Below are positions 8,018 to 15,372 of a stretch of 25,873 nucleotides of DNA, one piece after another. Both the position numbers and the translations under genes were made by a program. Below the pieces are notes generated by a model, which saw only the letters and a program-made list of their open reading frames with translations, did no database searches and was not told the DNA's origin. How positions within the stretch are numbered: the stretch's first letter is position 1; each line of letters begins with the position of its first letter. Source of the DNA: CAZAQB01 sp964487155 (GTDB lineage Bacteria; Pseudomonadota; Gammaproteobacteria; Nitrococcales; Nitrococcaceae); contig CAZAQB010000037.1 of NCBI GenBank assembly GCA_964487155.1, positions 1 to 25,873 on the forward strand, given 5' to 3'.

Positions 8018-9307
8018 TCAGGAGGCCGCCAACCGGCCGAACACCTTCTCCGCCGCATCCAGCGTCTGTTCCATCGCCGCGGCGTCATGGGCGGTGGATA
8101 CGAAGCCGGCCTCGAAGGCGGATGGTGCCAAGTACACGCCCTCCTCCAGCATGCCGTGGAAGAAGCGGCCGAATCGCTCGGTATCCGCTGCGGCCACCTG
8201 CTCGAAACGGCGCACCGGGGCGTCGGCGGTGAAGAACAGGCCGAACATGGTGCCGGCCTGGTTGGTGGTGAATTCGATCCCCGCCGCGTCGGCGCGCTGC
8301 TGCATGCCCTCGGTCAGGGCCCGGGCCGCCGCCTCGGCGGCCTCGAACGCCCCCGGACGGGTCAGCACCTCCAGCGTGGCGTAACCGGCTGCCATCGCCA
8401 CCGGATTGCCCGACAGGGTGCCGGCCTGATACACGGGACCGGCCGGGGCCAGCTGCTCCATGAGTTCCCGCCGGCCGCCGAGGGCCCCCACCGGCATGCC
8501 ACCGCCGATCACCTTGCCGAGGCAGGTGAGATCCGGGGTGACGCCGTAGTGGCCCTGGGCGCATCCCAGGGAGACGCGGAAGCCGGTCATCACCTCGTCG
8601 AACACCAGCAGCGCCCCATGCCGGTCGCACAGCGCGCGCAGGCCCTCCAGGAAGCCTGCCTCCGGCAGCACGCAGTTCATGTTGCCGGCCACCGGCTCCA
8701 CCATCACCGCCGCCACCTCCGGGCCGTAGCTCTGGAAGGCCTGTTCCACCGCCTGGAGGTCGTTGTAGGGCAACGTCAGGGTGTCCTGCACCACCGCCTG
8801 GGGCACCCCCGGCGAGCCGGGGATCCCGAGGGTCAGCGCGCCGGAGCCGGCATCCACCAGCAGGCTGTCCACATGGCCGTGATAACAGCCCCGGAACTTG
8901 ATGATGCGGTCGCGCCCGGTGGCACCCCGGGCCAGGCGGATGGCGCTCATGGTGGCCTCGGTACCCGAGCTAACCAGCCGCAGCAACTCGATGGACGGCA
9001 CCAGTTCCTTCACCCGGCGGGCGAGGCGGGTCTCCGCCTCGGTGGGTGCCCCGAAACTGCTGCCCCGGTCCACCGCTTCGTGGATGGCCGCCACCACCGC
9101 CGGGTGGGCGTGGCCAACGGCCAGCGGCCCGAAGGAGAGCACATAGTCCACCAGCCGCCGGTCGTCCGCGTCCACCAGGTACGCGCCCTCGCCCCGGCGG
9201 ATGAACACCGGGCTGCCGCCCACCGCCTTGAAGGCGCGCACGGCGGAGTTCACGCCTCCCACCAGGTGTTGCTGGGCCTCTGCGAACAGTTGCTCGGATC
9301 GCGACAT
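8018..9307 (-). CDS. hemL: Glutamate-1-semialdehyde 2,1-aminomutase HemL
   Basis: PLP enzyme that converts glutamate-1-semialdehyde to 5-aminolevulinate, the committed precursor of heme, siroheme and other tetrapyrroles (C5 pathway). The 429 residues align with the usual length. Visible motifs are GGVNSAVRAF near the N-terminus, SSGTEATMSAIRLAR (phosphate and PLP binding), FDEVMTGFR, and the Schiff-base lysine K265 in CLGKVIGGGMPVGA. GGGGAG lies just upstream of the ATG (at 9307 on the minus strand). It lies 120 bases downstream of thiE and is probably co-transcribed with it. Heme supply also serves the cbb3 oxidase encoded later in the window. Confidence 0.98.
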   Translation of the reverse strand: MSRSEQLFAEAQQHLVGGVNSAVRAFKAVGGSPVFIRRGEGAYLVDADDRRLVDYVLSFGPLAVGHAHPAVVAAIHEAVDRGSSFGAPTEAETRLARRVKELVPSIELLRLVSSGTEATMSAIRLARGATGRDRIIKFRGCYHGHVDSLLVDAGSGALTLGIPGSPGVPQAVVQDTLTLPYNDLQAVEQAFQSYGPEVAAVMVEPVAGNMNCVLPEAGFLEGLRALCDRHGALLVFDEVMTGFRVSLGCAQGHYGVTPDLTCLGKVIGGGMPVGALGGRRELMEQLAPAGPVYQAGTLSGNPVAMAAGYATLEVLTRPGAFEAAEAAARALTEGMQQRADAAGIEFTTNQAGTMFGLFFTADAPVRRFEQVAAADTERFGRFFHGMLEEGVYLAPSAFEAGFVSTAHDAAAMEQTLDAAEKVFGRLAAS

Positions 9308-9427
9308 GGATACTCCCCTGGTGTGGTGATCGGGTCACTGGCGCTCGCCGCGCCAGAGCGCGACACGCGGCGGCGGGGGCGGGGCCCCGGCAACGGAATC
9401 TATCTTTGGGCCTTCCGGCCGGCAAGG

Positions 9428-10057
9428 TCAAACCGCGGCGACGGTGGCACTCAGGCGCCGGGCGGCAGCCTCCACGTCGCCGGCGCCGAACAGGGCGTCC
9501 ACTACGGCCACGGCGTCGGCACCCGCCCCCATCACCAGGGCCGCATTGTCGGCGCGGATACCGCCGATGCCCACCAGAGGCAACTGCAGCTGCTCGCGGG
9601 CCTGCCGGAACAGCTCCAGGGGTGCCCGCGGCGCCCCGGGCTTGGTGCCGGAGGCAAACACGCTGCCGAAAGCCAGGTAGCCGGCGCCGGCGGCCTGGGC
9701 ATCCCGGGCGCGCTGCAGGGAGTCGTAACAGGACACTCCGACCAGCGCCGCTGCCCCCAGGCGGCGGCGGGCAGTGGCTAGGTCGGCGTCATCCCGCCCC
9801 AGGTGGACTCCGTCGGCACCGGCGTCCCGGGCCAGATCCAGGTCGTCGTTGACGATGAACAGCGCGCCGTAGTCCCTGCACGCGGCGGCCATGAATCGGG
9901 CCTCGGCCAGGCGACGCACGGGGTCCGTGCCCTTGTCGCGGTACTGCACAACGGCCACCCCGCCGCGCAGGGCGGCGGCGACCGCTTCCAGCAGCGCCTC
10001 GCCCTGCAGGACACCGGTGACGGCGTAGACGCCGCGGATTCGAGGGTATCGGCTCAT
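9428..10057 (-). CDS. thiE: Thiamine-phosphate synthase ThiE
   Basis: Joins HMP pyrophosphate and the thiazole phosphate to make thiamine phosphate. The protein has 209 residues and a TIM-barrel pattern. Recognisable family motifs in order are GVYAVTG, VVQYRDK (pyrophosphate contacts), IVNDD, GVHLGRDD, GVSCYD, FGSVFASGTKPGA and GIGGI. thiE upstream of hemL on the same strand is a common proteobacterial pairing. No TPP riboswitch could be recognised in the 81 bases separating it from the divergent rubredoxin gene. Confidence 0.96.
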   Translation of the reverse strand: MSRYPRIRGVYAVTGVLQGEALLEAVAAALRGGVAVVQYRDKGTDPVRRLAEARFMAAACRDYGALFIVNDDLDLARDAGADGVHLGRDDADLATARRRLGAAALVGVSCYDSLQRARDAQAAGAGYLAFGSVFASGTKPGAPRAPLELFRQAREQLQLPLVGIGGIRADNAALVMGAGADAVAVVDALFGAGDVEAAARRLSATVAAV

Positions 10058-10071
10058 GTCTCTCCACAGGC

Positions 10072-10100
10072 TTTTCCGGGACCCGTGCCGCCGGTAGAGT
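10072..10100 (+). promoter_or_regulatory. Weak sigma70-type promoter candidate for rubredoxin
   Basis: TTTTCC at 10072-10077 and TAGAGT at 10095-10100 are 17 bases apart, in the right place for the rubredoxin start at 10139. The hexamers match the consensus at only three and four of six positions, so this is tentative. Confidence 0.25.
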
Positions 10101-10138
10101 AGCGGCCCTGCATGGGAGCCGGAAGACGGTGGGGAGCG

Positions 10139-10309
10139 ATGGAGTACAAGGCCTACATGTGCGTGGTGTGTGGCTGGATCTACGAAGAGGAGAACGGTCT
10201 ACCCGACGCGGGCATCGCGCCCGGCACGCGCTGGGAAGACATCCCCGCCGACTTCACCTGCCCCGAGTGCGGCGCCGGCAAGGCGGATTTCGAGATGATC
10301 GAAATCTGA
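10139..10309 (+). CDS. Rubredoxin
   Basis: Small cytoplasmic one-electron carrier with a single iron bound by four cysteines. The 56 residues contain the two knuckles MCVVCGWIYEE and FTCPECGAGKADFE, the classic CxxCG...CPxCG pattern, with the usual GLPDAGIAPGTRWEDIPADF linker in between. I chose ATG at 10139 rather than the in-frame ATG at 10112 because GGGGAG sits just upstream and the family starts directly with the short strand before the first knuckle. It is divergent from thiE, a neighbourhood seen in several gammaproteobacteria. Its electron partner cannot be named from the sequence. Confidence 0.95.
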   Translation: MEYKAYMCVVCGWIYEEENGLPDAGIAPGTRWEDIPADFTCPECGAGKADFEMIEI

Positions 10310-10425
10310 AGGCCGGTTGATGGGCTGGAATCGTGGGGCCCTGGGTTCGCCTGCCGGCTGACCTTGTCACACAACCTCGCTGGAGAGCCTGCCCCCGGTG
10401 CTCTGCCGGGGTGGTGAGCCGTGCG

Positions 10426-10513
10426 GTAGGTCGGCTGCTCATGGCAGCCGACATATTCGCCCACGGTGGCTATGGCCCGGCCGCCTGTCGGTTGCCGGGA
10501 GCAACCGACCTAC
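10426..10513. repeat. REPIN: two inverted REP hairpins with GTAG tetranucleotides
   Basis: GTAG at 10426-10429 is followed by a perfect 9-bp hairpin (GTCGGCTGC at 10430-10438, loop of 5, complementary arm at 10444-10452). After 34 bases a second perfect 9-bp hairpin follows (GTCGGTTGC at 10487-10495, loop of 5, arm at 10501-10509), then CTAC at 10510-10513, the complement of GTAG. The two stems differ by one base pair, and in each hairpin both partners changed, so pairing is kept. This is the known architecture of a REPIN, mobilised in trans by a RAYT (TnpA-REP) transposase, which is not in this window. Confidence 0.75.
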
Positions 10514-10764
10514 GCGCCTCGCGGTGACGCCAGCCGACTTATGGGTAAAGGTCAGGCCTGCCGGGCAGCCGGCACCTCCGGGCGTGTTTACGAAACTGTA
10601 CCTAATTATGCCGCTGTCTCAGCCGGATGAAGAATCGCGGCGAGGGCGCCGGGCCGAACCCCCTGTGGGAGGCCCACCCTCGGGCCGATCAGGAGCCGGG
10701 CTTGCGAATGCCAAGTGCGCCATCCCCGACCCTCTGCCGTACCCAGGCCACAGCCCCCACCCTG

Positions 10765-10805
10765 CCGCCCTAGGGCACGTTTCTCCGCAACGTGCCCTAG
10801 GGCGG
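10765..10805. repeat. Perfect 17-bp hairpin with 7-base loop
   Basis: Bases 10765-10781 (CCGCCCTAGGGCACGTT) pair perfectly with 10789-10805 around the loop TCTCCGC. The stem contains the smaller palindrome GCCCTAGGGC in each arm. It lies 57 bases past the stop of the minus-strand coiled-coil gene, where a terminator would be expected, but no T-run follows on either strand. It could be a Rho-independent-like transcript end, an mRNA-stabilising 3' structure or a remnant of a mobile palindrome. Confidence 0.55.
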
Positions 10806-10861
10806 GCTGCGCTCAGCCTCACGGCCGGCGACAACGCCCGTACGATTTGCAGCCACCTTCA

Positions 10862-12052
10862 TCAGATGAACCAGGCGGCCGCCACGCCGAGCACCGCGAC
10901 CGCGGCCACGCCGGCCGCCCACTTCCAGTAGCCGCGGTAACCCTCCGCCTCGGGTGCCACCAGGCTCGGGCGGCTGTATCGGGGTTGATCGACCCCGAAG
11001 CGGTCCATGCGCTCGTCGACGTTGAGCTCCATGATGAGAGTCTCCGCCTCTTCGTCGGTGACCTCCTCGACCTGCGCCGGCTTCGCCTCGGCGCGCCGGG
11101 GCGGGGCCGGGCCGGGGCCGGCTGGTCCGCCGCCAGCGGGCGCTGCCCCCGGCGCGGTGGCGCTGCCGGTGCGCAAGGACTCGTCCGCCGACATCAGCAG
11201 GAATTCATCGGAGAGATCGTCGCCCCCCGCGATGGACAGGCCATTCCAGTCGGCACCATCCTGGTTGCCGCCGCTTCCCTCGGCACTGACCTTGACCCGG
11301 TCGAGGCCGTCCACTTCCACCGGATTGCCGGCCCCGTAGGCCCCGCCGCGTCGCTTGGCGAAGAAGCCGGAGCCCTCCCCCGCATCCGGGGCCGGGCGCG
11401 CGGCCTTCGTGGCCTCGGCAGGCTCGCGCCCGGCGTCCGGCTGACCCTGCTCGCGCAGCCCCTCCAGGTCGGCCTCCACCCGGTGGCGACGCTCCTCGGA
11501 CTGCTTCAGGGCCCACTTGAGCCTGGCTACGGCGCGCTGGTGATCGGCCAGCAGCACCAGGCGGTTCTCTTCCTGCTGTTCCAGGTTGCGCTCCAGCTGG
11601 TGGCGCTCCTCGCGATGGCGTTCCACCTGGCGCTGCAGGGCGTGGAGTTCCTGATCCAGCCGGGCCACCTCGTCCTCCGCAGTGCGCCAGGCCGCCTTGG
11701 CCGCCTCGCGAAAACGGTCCACCTCGACCTTGGTCTGGCGCTCGGACTGCTGCTCCAGCTCCTGGAGGCCCTGCAGCAGTTCCTGGTGGCGTCGATTGGC
11801 GTTCTCGGCCTCGGAGCGGGCGGCTTCCAGCTCCCCCTTCAGGTAGGCGACCTGTTCCTCGGCGCGCTTGCGCCGCGCCACCTCGGCGGCCTGGCTGCGC
11901 AGCGACTCGCCTTCCACCCGGCGGCGCGCGGATTCAAGCTCGCCCCGGTAGTAGGCGGCCACCTCCTCAAGGCGCCGGTTGGTCTTCTCCAGTTCCGTCT
12001 GGAGCCGGGCGATCTCGGCGGCGTCGCCGTCAGGGCCGTGAAACAGTCCCAT
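10862..12052 (-). CDS. Coiled-coil protein with C-terminal membrane anchor, unknown function
   Basis: I do not recognise this 396-residue protein. Residues about 10-215 are an almost uninterrupted Glu/Arg/Lys/Leu/Ala-rich helix with heptad character and no glycine-proline breaks, so a long coiled coil. A Gly/Pro/Ala-rich linker (about 215-335) follows, then a short acidic helical motif (EVTDEEAETLIMELNVDER). One hydrophobic segment (376-396) ends exactly at the last residue. There is no N-terminal signal, so the topology should be tail-anchored: coiled coil in the cytoplasm, anchor in the inner membrane. The minus strand is favoured because the plus-strand frame lacks any domain character. 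It lies 196 bases behind cpdA. A scaffold or polar-organising role is possible but unsupported. Confidence 0.8.
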   Translation of the reverse strand: MGLFHGPDGDAAEIARLQTELEKTNRRLEEVAAYYRGELESARRRVEGESLRSQAAEVARRKRAEEQVAYLKGELEAARSEAENANRRHQELLQGLQELEQQSERQTKVEVDRFREAAKAAWRTAEDEVARLDQELHALQRQVERHREERHQLERNLEQQEENRLVLLADHQRAVARLKWALKQSEERRHRVEADLEGLREQGQPDAGREPAEATKAARPAPDAGEGSGFFAKRRGGAYGAGNPVEVDGLDRVKVSAEGSGGNQDGADWNGLSIAGGDDLSDEFLLMSADESLRTGSATAPGAAPAGGGPAGPGPAPPRRAEAKPAQVEEVTDEEAETLIMELNVDERMDRFGVDQPRYSRPSLVAPEAEGYRGYWKWAAGVAAVAVLGVAAAWFI

Positions 12053-12248
12053 GTGCTAACCCCCGGCCAGCCCATGGGCGGCCGTTGCGAAAACCCGCCC
12101 CGGCCTGGCCGGCTGCGGCGCGGCTGGCCCGCCTACCTCGCCGAATCGCCTCGGCTCGGTAGCAAGCCCACCGTTGAGTAGAAGATTCGCCGGCTTGCGC
12201 GAACGCCGGTGTGTGCGTGGCGGGGCCAACCGGCTCGGCGACGGGCTG
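12053..12248. other. Gap between cpdA and the coiled-coil gene
   Basis: This 196-base gap separates two minus-strand genes. I see no gene, convincing promoter or terminator in it. A GGGGG stretch just ahead of the coiled-coil gene ATG may act as a weak ribosome binding site. Confidence 0.35.
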
Positions 12249-13103
12249 CTAGCGATATCCGCTGCACTCCAGGTCGAGTCCCTCGCGGTGGGCGTCCAGC
12301 CGCTGCACCTCGCTGACGATGCGCCCGTCGGGGTAGAGCTTCAGCCAGCGATAGCCCGGCGCGGCGCCATCCACCTCGAAATCGTCGCTGCCGGGGCGGA
12401 ACTGCACCGAGGTCGACGGCGTGGACATCAGCCGCACGCCCCGGCGCTGCTGCTCGAAGCGCTGGTGCACGTGCCCCCAGAGCACACCCCGCACGTTGTC
12501 GTGGCGATCCAGCACCGCCAGGAACTGGTCGGCGTTCTCGATACCGATGCGGTCGATCCAGTAGGACCCCACCGGCACCGGCTGATGGTGCACACAGACC
12601 AGCGCGTGGGAGTCGGGATGGGCGCCGAGGTAGCGCTCCATCAGGCCCAGCTGGCGCTCGGACAGCCGCCCGCCGGCCTGGCCGGGCACGCAGGAATCCA
12701 GCATCACGAACTGCCAGTTGCCCAGCACCGCGTTGCCGGAACAGGTCACGCGCCCCTTGGAGAATACCCGGCGCATCACCTCCGGGTCGTCGTGGTTGCC
12801 GGGGATCACCAGGGTACGAACCGCCAAATCCTCGAACTGGCACTTGAGCCGCCGATAGCCCCGTTCCGAACCGTCATGGACGATATCGCCGGTCAGCAGG
12901 ATGAGGTCCACGGGCCAGCATCGGCTCAGCACTCCGTCCATGACGTCGGCGAAGGACGCCTCGGTATCCACCCCCACCAGCCGGCTGCGGGAGTCGCCGA
13001 ACAGATGGATGTCGGTGAGCTGGAGCACCCGCAGGCAGCCCGCCTCGTCCCGCACCCCGCCCCAGAGCTCATTGCCGTTCCCGTCAAGCTGATCCCGCAC
13101 CAT
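12249..13103 (-). CDS. cpdA: CpdA-type 3',5'-cyclic-nucleotide phosphodiesterase
   Basis: Calcineurin-like metallophosphoesterase of the CpdA family, which hydrolyses cAMP to AMP in the cytoplasm. The 284 residues compare with 275 in E. coli. All metal-binding motifs are present: DIH (D31, H33), GDIVHD (D73), GNHDD (N103, H104), VHHQP (H172-H173) and GHVH (H211, H213). The conserved WIDRIGIENADQF and MSTPSTSVQF stretches favour CpdA over a generic phosphoesterase. The family in other bacteria includes enzymes with broader substrates, so cAMP is a family-based inference. It is divergent from the O-methyltransferase across a short AT-richer region. Confidence 0.88.
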   Translation of the reverse strand: MVRDQLDGNGNELWGGVRDEAGCLRVLQLTDIHLFGDSRSRLVGVDTEASFADVMDGVLSRCWPVDLILLTGDIVHDGSERGYRRLKCQFEDLAVRTLVIPGNHDDPEVMRRVFSKGRVTCSGNAVLGNWQFVMLDSCVPGQAGGRLSERQLGLMERYLGAHPDSHALVCVHHQPVPVGSYWIDRIGIENADQFLAVLDRHDNVRGVLWGHVHQRFEQQRRGVRLMSTPSTSVQFRPGSDDFEVDGAAPGYRWLKLYPDGRIVSEVQRLDAHREGLDLECSGYR

Positions 13104-13143
13104 TGGCCCGTCCCCGGTGGAGCAATCATGATTTCGTTGTATG

Positions 13144-13153
13144 GTGGTACCAC
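13144..13153. promoter_or_regulatory. Palindrome GTGGTACCAC in the cpdA / methyltransferase divergent promoter region
   Basis: A perfect 10-bp palindrome lies in the AT-richer 127 bases between two divergent genes. About ten bases away, 13164-13169 reads TATACT on the minus strand (a good -10 for cpdA), and 13163-13168 reads TAGTAT on the plus strand. Neither has a convincing -35. The position suits an operator, but no binding protein can be named. Confidence 0.3.
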
Positions 13154-13230
13154 GCTGGAATTTAGTATAGAAACCGGCTCGCGGGAGGAACTGTAGTGGG
13201 CGTCACAAGTTGCCGGGTCGCGGAGGGCAT

Positions 13231-13920
13231 GTGAGCAGCCACACCCAGCACCTCCCCGCGTATCTGCGCGCCTACCTGGAAAGCGAATGCCTGCGGGAAT
13301 CCCCGCTGCTGTCGAGACTGCGCCGTGAGACCGCACGGCTGCCCCAGGCCGCCATGCAGATCGCGCCGGAACAGGGGGCGCTGCTGGCCCTGCTGGTGGG
13401 CCTGCTGGGGGCGCGCCGGGTACTCGAGGTGGGCACCTTCACCGGTTACAGTGCGCTCGCCATGGCCCAGGCCATGGGGCCGGAGGGCCGGCTGCTGGCC
13501 TGCGACCTGAGCCGCACCTGGACCGACATCGCCCGGCACTACTGGCAGGCGGCTGGCGTCGAGGACCGCATCGAGCTGCGCCTCGGGCCGGCCATGGACA
13601 CCCTGGACGCCCTGCTGGATTCAGGTGACGCGGGTCGTTACGATCTCGCCTTCATCGACGCCGACAAGACCGGCTACGACGGCTACTACGAACGCAGCCT
13701 GCAACTGCTGCGCACCGGCGGGCTGGTGGTGCTGGACAACACCCTCTGGGGAGGGTCGGTGGCCCGGCCCGGCGGCGATGACGATGCCGACACCCGGGCA
13801 TTGCGCACGCTGAACCGCAAGCTGCGGGACGACCCCCGGGTGGATCTCAGCCCCCTGCCGGTAGCCGACGGGCTGACCCTGGCCCGCAAGCGGGCCCCAA
13901 CCGAAGAGAGTATCCCGTGA
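13231..13920 (+). CDS. SAM-dependent class I O-methyltransferase
   Basis: Methyltransf_3 (COMT/caffeoyl-CoA type) enzyme that transfers a methyl group from SAM to a hydroxyl of a small aromatic or catechol-like substrate; the real substrate is unknown. SAM-binding motif I is VLEVGTFTGYSAL (residues 64-76), motif II LLACDLS, and the metal site is FIDADK (D143, D145) with LDNTLWGGSV (D169, N170). GTG at 13231 (229 residues) is preferred because GGAGG lies four bases upstream and the length fits the family; an in-frame TTG at 13210 would add seven residues. The stop codon overlaps the start of the lipoprotein gene (GTGA), so the two are translationally coupled. Confidence 0.92.
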   Translation: MSSHTQHLPAYLRAYLESECLRESPLLSRLRRETARLPQAAMQIAPEQGALLALLVGLLGARRVLEVGTFTGYSALAMAQAMGPEGRLLACDLSRTWTDIARHYWQAAGVEDRIELRLGPAMDTLDALLDSGDAGRYDLAFIDADKTGYDGYYERSLQLLRTGGLVVLDNTLWGGSVARPGGDDDADTRALRTLNRKLRDDPRVDLSPLPVADGLTLARKRAPTEESIP

Positions 13921-14288
13921 CCCGAGTGCTCCCCGTCGCTCTGCTGGCCGTCCTGCTGCTCCCCGGCTGCGCCAGCATGGGCAGCCGTGAATCCGAGGCC
14001 TCCATGGCCGAGGCCCGCCAGGCCTTCCTGGAGGAACGCTACGGTGCGGCGCTGCCGCTGCTTGAGGCGGCGGCCCGGGATGGCGATGCCCGCGCCCAGT
14101 ACGCCATCGGCTACATGCTCTACAACGGCCACGGAGTCGTCGAGGATCTGGACCGCGCCATGACCTGGATCCGGCGGGCCGCCAACGCAGGGGACCCCTT
14201 GGCGGTGGAGGCGCTGGGCCGCATCGCCCAGGGGCTGTCCCGGCCGGACCTGATGCCGCGCCAGACCGGCGCATCCGAATCGCCCTGA
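13917..14288 (+). CDS. Small Sel1-repeat lipoprotein
   Basis: The 123-residue product starts with a short signal peptide and a lipobox (LLLPGC, lipidated cysteine C18), so it should be anchored to the outer or inner membrane facing the periplasm. The mature part holds helical Sel1/TPR-like repeats: EARQAFLEERYGAALPLLEAAARDGDA, then ARAQYAIGYMLYNGHGV and RAMTWIRRAANAGDPLAVEALG. Such repeats mediate protein contacts; no partner can be named. Its GTG start overlaps the methyltransferase stop. It converges on the deacetylase gene with only 16 bases between stops, and no obvious terminator fits in that space. Confidence 0.85.
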   Translation: MTRVLPVALLAVLLLPGCASMGSRESEASMAEARQAFLEERYGAALPLLEAAARDGDARAQYAIGYMLYNGHGVVEDLDRAMTWIRRAANAGDPLAVEALGRIAQGLSRPDLMPRQTGASESP

Positions 14289-14304
14289 AGCGGGCCGGCG
14301 GCGG

Positions 14305-15372
14305 TCACTCACGCCGCGACGGGTCGATCCACAGGTGGCTGTACCAGAAGTAGCGACCGTCCGGGCCGGGGGCAGTGCAGTTGTAGCGCCCGCGCCGGCC
14401 CTCTAAGGCACCGGCGGCAGCGATGCGGAACGCCCGCTCGCCGAGGCGCTCCAGGGCCAGCCGCTCACCGCCCCAGTAACAGGCCAGGTGGGCCAGGTCC
14501 GCCGGTCCTGGGCCCAGTTCAAGTTCCAGGGCAGGGGCCTGGCCATCGCGGCGCACCGGATCCCAGGGCCGGGCTGCCACCACCGGCAGGGGGAGGCTGG
14601 CGGCCTTGACCCGGAACGAGTCCAGGTCCCCGTAGCGCTCGTTCACCGGGTAGCGCGGCAGGGCTCGCAGGTCGACACCCGAGCCAACGGCGCCCGACTG
14701 CTGGCCCGCGCCCACATAGCCGAGCTCGCGAGCCAGGGCCGCCAGTTCCGCGCTGAATTCACCAAAGGGGTAGGCCAGCAGCCGGGGGCTGGCGAGAGCC
14801 TCCGCCCCCAGTTCCGCCTGCAGCCGTCGCTCGGCCCGCTCCAGGTCGGCGCGCACCCGCCCGCGCCATTGAGCCTCGCTCTCCCCAGGCCGGCGCAGCA
14901 GGTGGTCGTGGCTGGCGGAGTGGTTTGCGAACTCCACCCCCTGGGCGGCCAGTTCCCGCATCTGCTCCCAGCTCATGTAGGCGGCGACGCCGTCGTCCAC
15001 CGGGTCGGTGGGCACGAACACGGTCAGGGGCCAGTTCCGCTCGCGCAGCCGCGGCCAGGCCACCTCGTAGACCGAGCGGTAGGCGTCATCGGCAGTGAGG
15101 CTCACCACCCGCTCCGGCAGCGCCTCCCCGGCCGTGACAGCGGCCACCACCCGCCCCAGGCTCCACACCTGGTAGCCGGCTTCCTCCAGGTGGTCCAGCT
15201 GGGCCTCGAACTGCTCTACCCGGACGTTGGTGGAGGGGAGGTCCGGCTGGCCGAAGTGGTGGTAGATGAAGGCCACCGCCCCATGGGCAGTAACCGGCAG
15301 GGCCAGCAGAACGCTAGAAACGAATGCGGATGCCCAGCACCGGGCCCGAGTCGAAGCTCCGGGTGTCATCAT
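14305..15372 (-). CDS. Exported polysaccharide deacetylase (NodB domain)
   Basis: Likely removes N-acetyl groups from an extracellular or periplasmic polysaccharide. After a signal peptide (about residues 1-31, hydrophobic core FVSSVLLALPVTA) comes VAFIYHHFG, then the NodB metal motifs: a degenerate first motif LTADDAY (usual TFDDG) with both Asp present, and the zinc pair HSASHDH. The LLAYPFGEFS motif follows. A C-terminal part of roughly 90 residues past the NodB domain is unassigned. I chose the ATG at 15372 (355 residues), because GAGGAG lies four to five bases upstream; longer in-frame starts lack this and would spoil the signal peptide. The start lies 59 bases inside the YfaZ-like gene. 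Confidence 0.88.
   Translation of the reverse strand: MMTPGASTRARCWASAFVSSVLLALPVTAHGAVAFIYHHFGQPDLPSTNVRVEQFEAQLDHLEEAGYQVWSLGRVVAAVTAGEALPERVVSLTADDAYRSVYEVAWPRLRERNWPLTVFVPTDPVDDGVAAYMSWEQMRELAAQGVEFANHSASHDHLLRRPGESEAQWRGRVRADLERAERRLQAELGAEALASPRLLAYPFGEFSAELAALARELGYVGAGQQSGAVGSGVDLRALPRYPVNERYGDLDSFRVKAASLPLPVVAARPWDPVRRDGQAPALELELGPGPADLAHLACYWGGERLALERLGERAFRIAAAGALEGRRGRYNCTAPGPDGRYFWYSHLWIDPSRRE

Larger units (their letters stand above)
10310..10861. other. Convergent gap of 552 bases holding two palindromic elements
   Basis: Between rubredoxin (+) and the coiled-coil gene (-) no gene can be supported. The gap holds the REPIN at 10426-10513 and the long hairpin at 10765-10805. An AT-richer stretch lies near 10585-10610 without a recognisable promoter pair. 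The reading frames crossing the gap give Pro/Arg/Ala-rich products without family signatures. Confidence 0.5.

Noticed and set aside
9308..9427. Possible terminator or hemL promoter between thiE and hemL
   Set aside because: There is only a short imperfect GC-rich palindrome near 9413-9429 without a T-run, and no credible -35/-10 pair.
10058..10138. TPP riboswitch upstream of thiE
   Set aside because: The 81-base gap is too short, and the conserved thi-box core (CUGAGA and related) was not found.
10715..12181. A 488-codon plus-strand frame opposite the coiled-coil gene
   Set aside because: The minus-strand product has a continuous coiled coil and a clean C-terminal membrane anchor, while the plus product is Leu/Gly/His-rich without family features.
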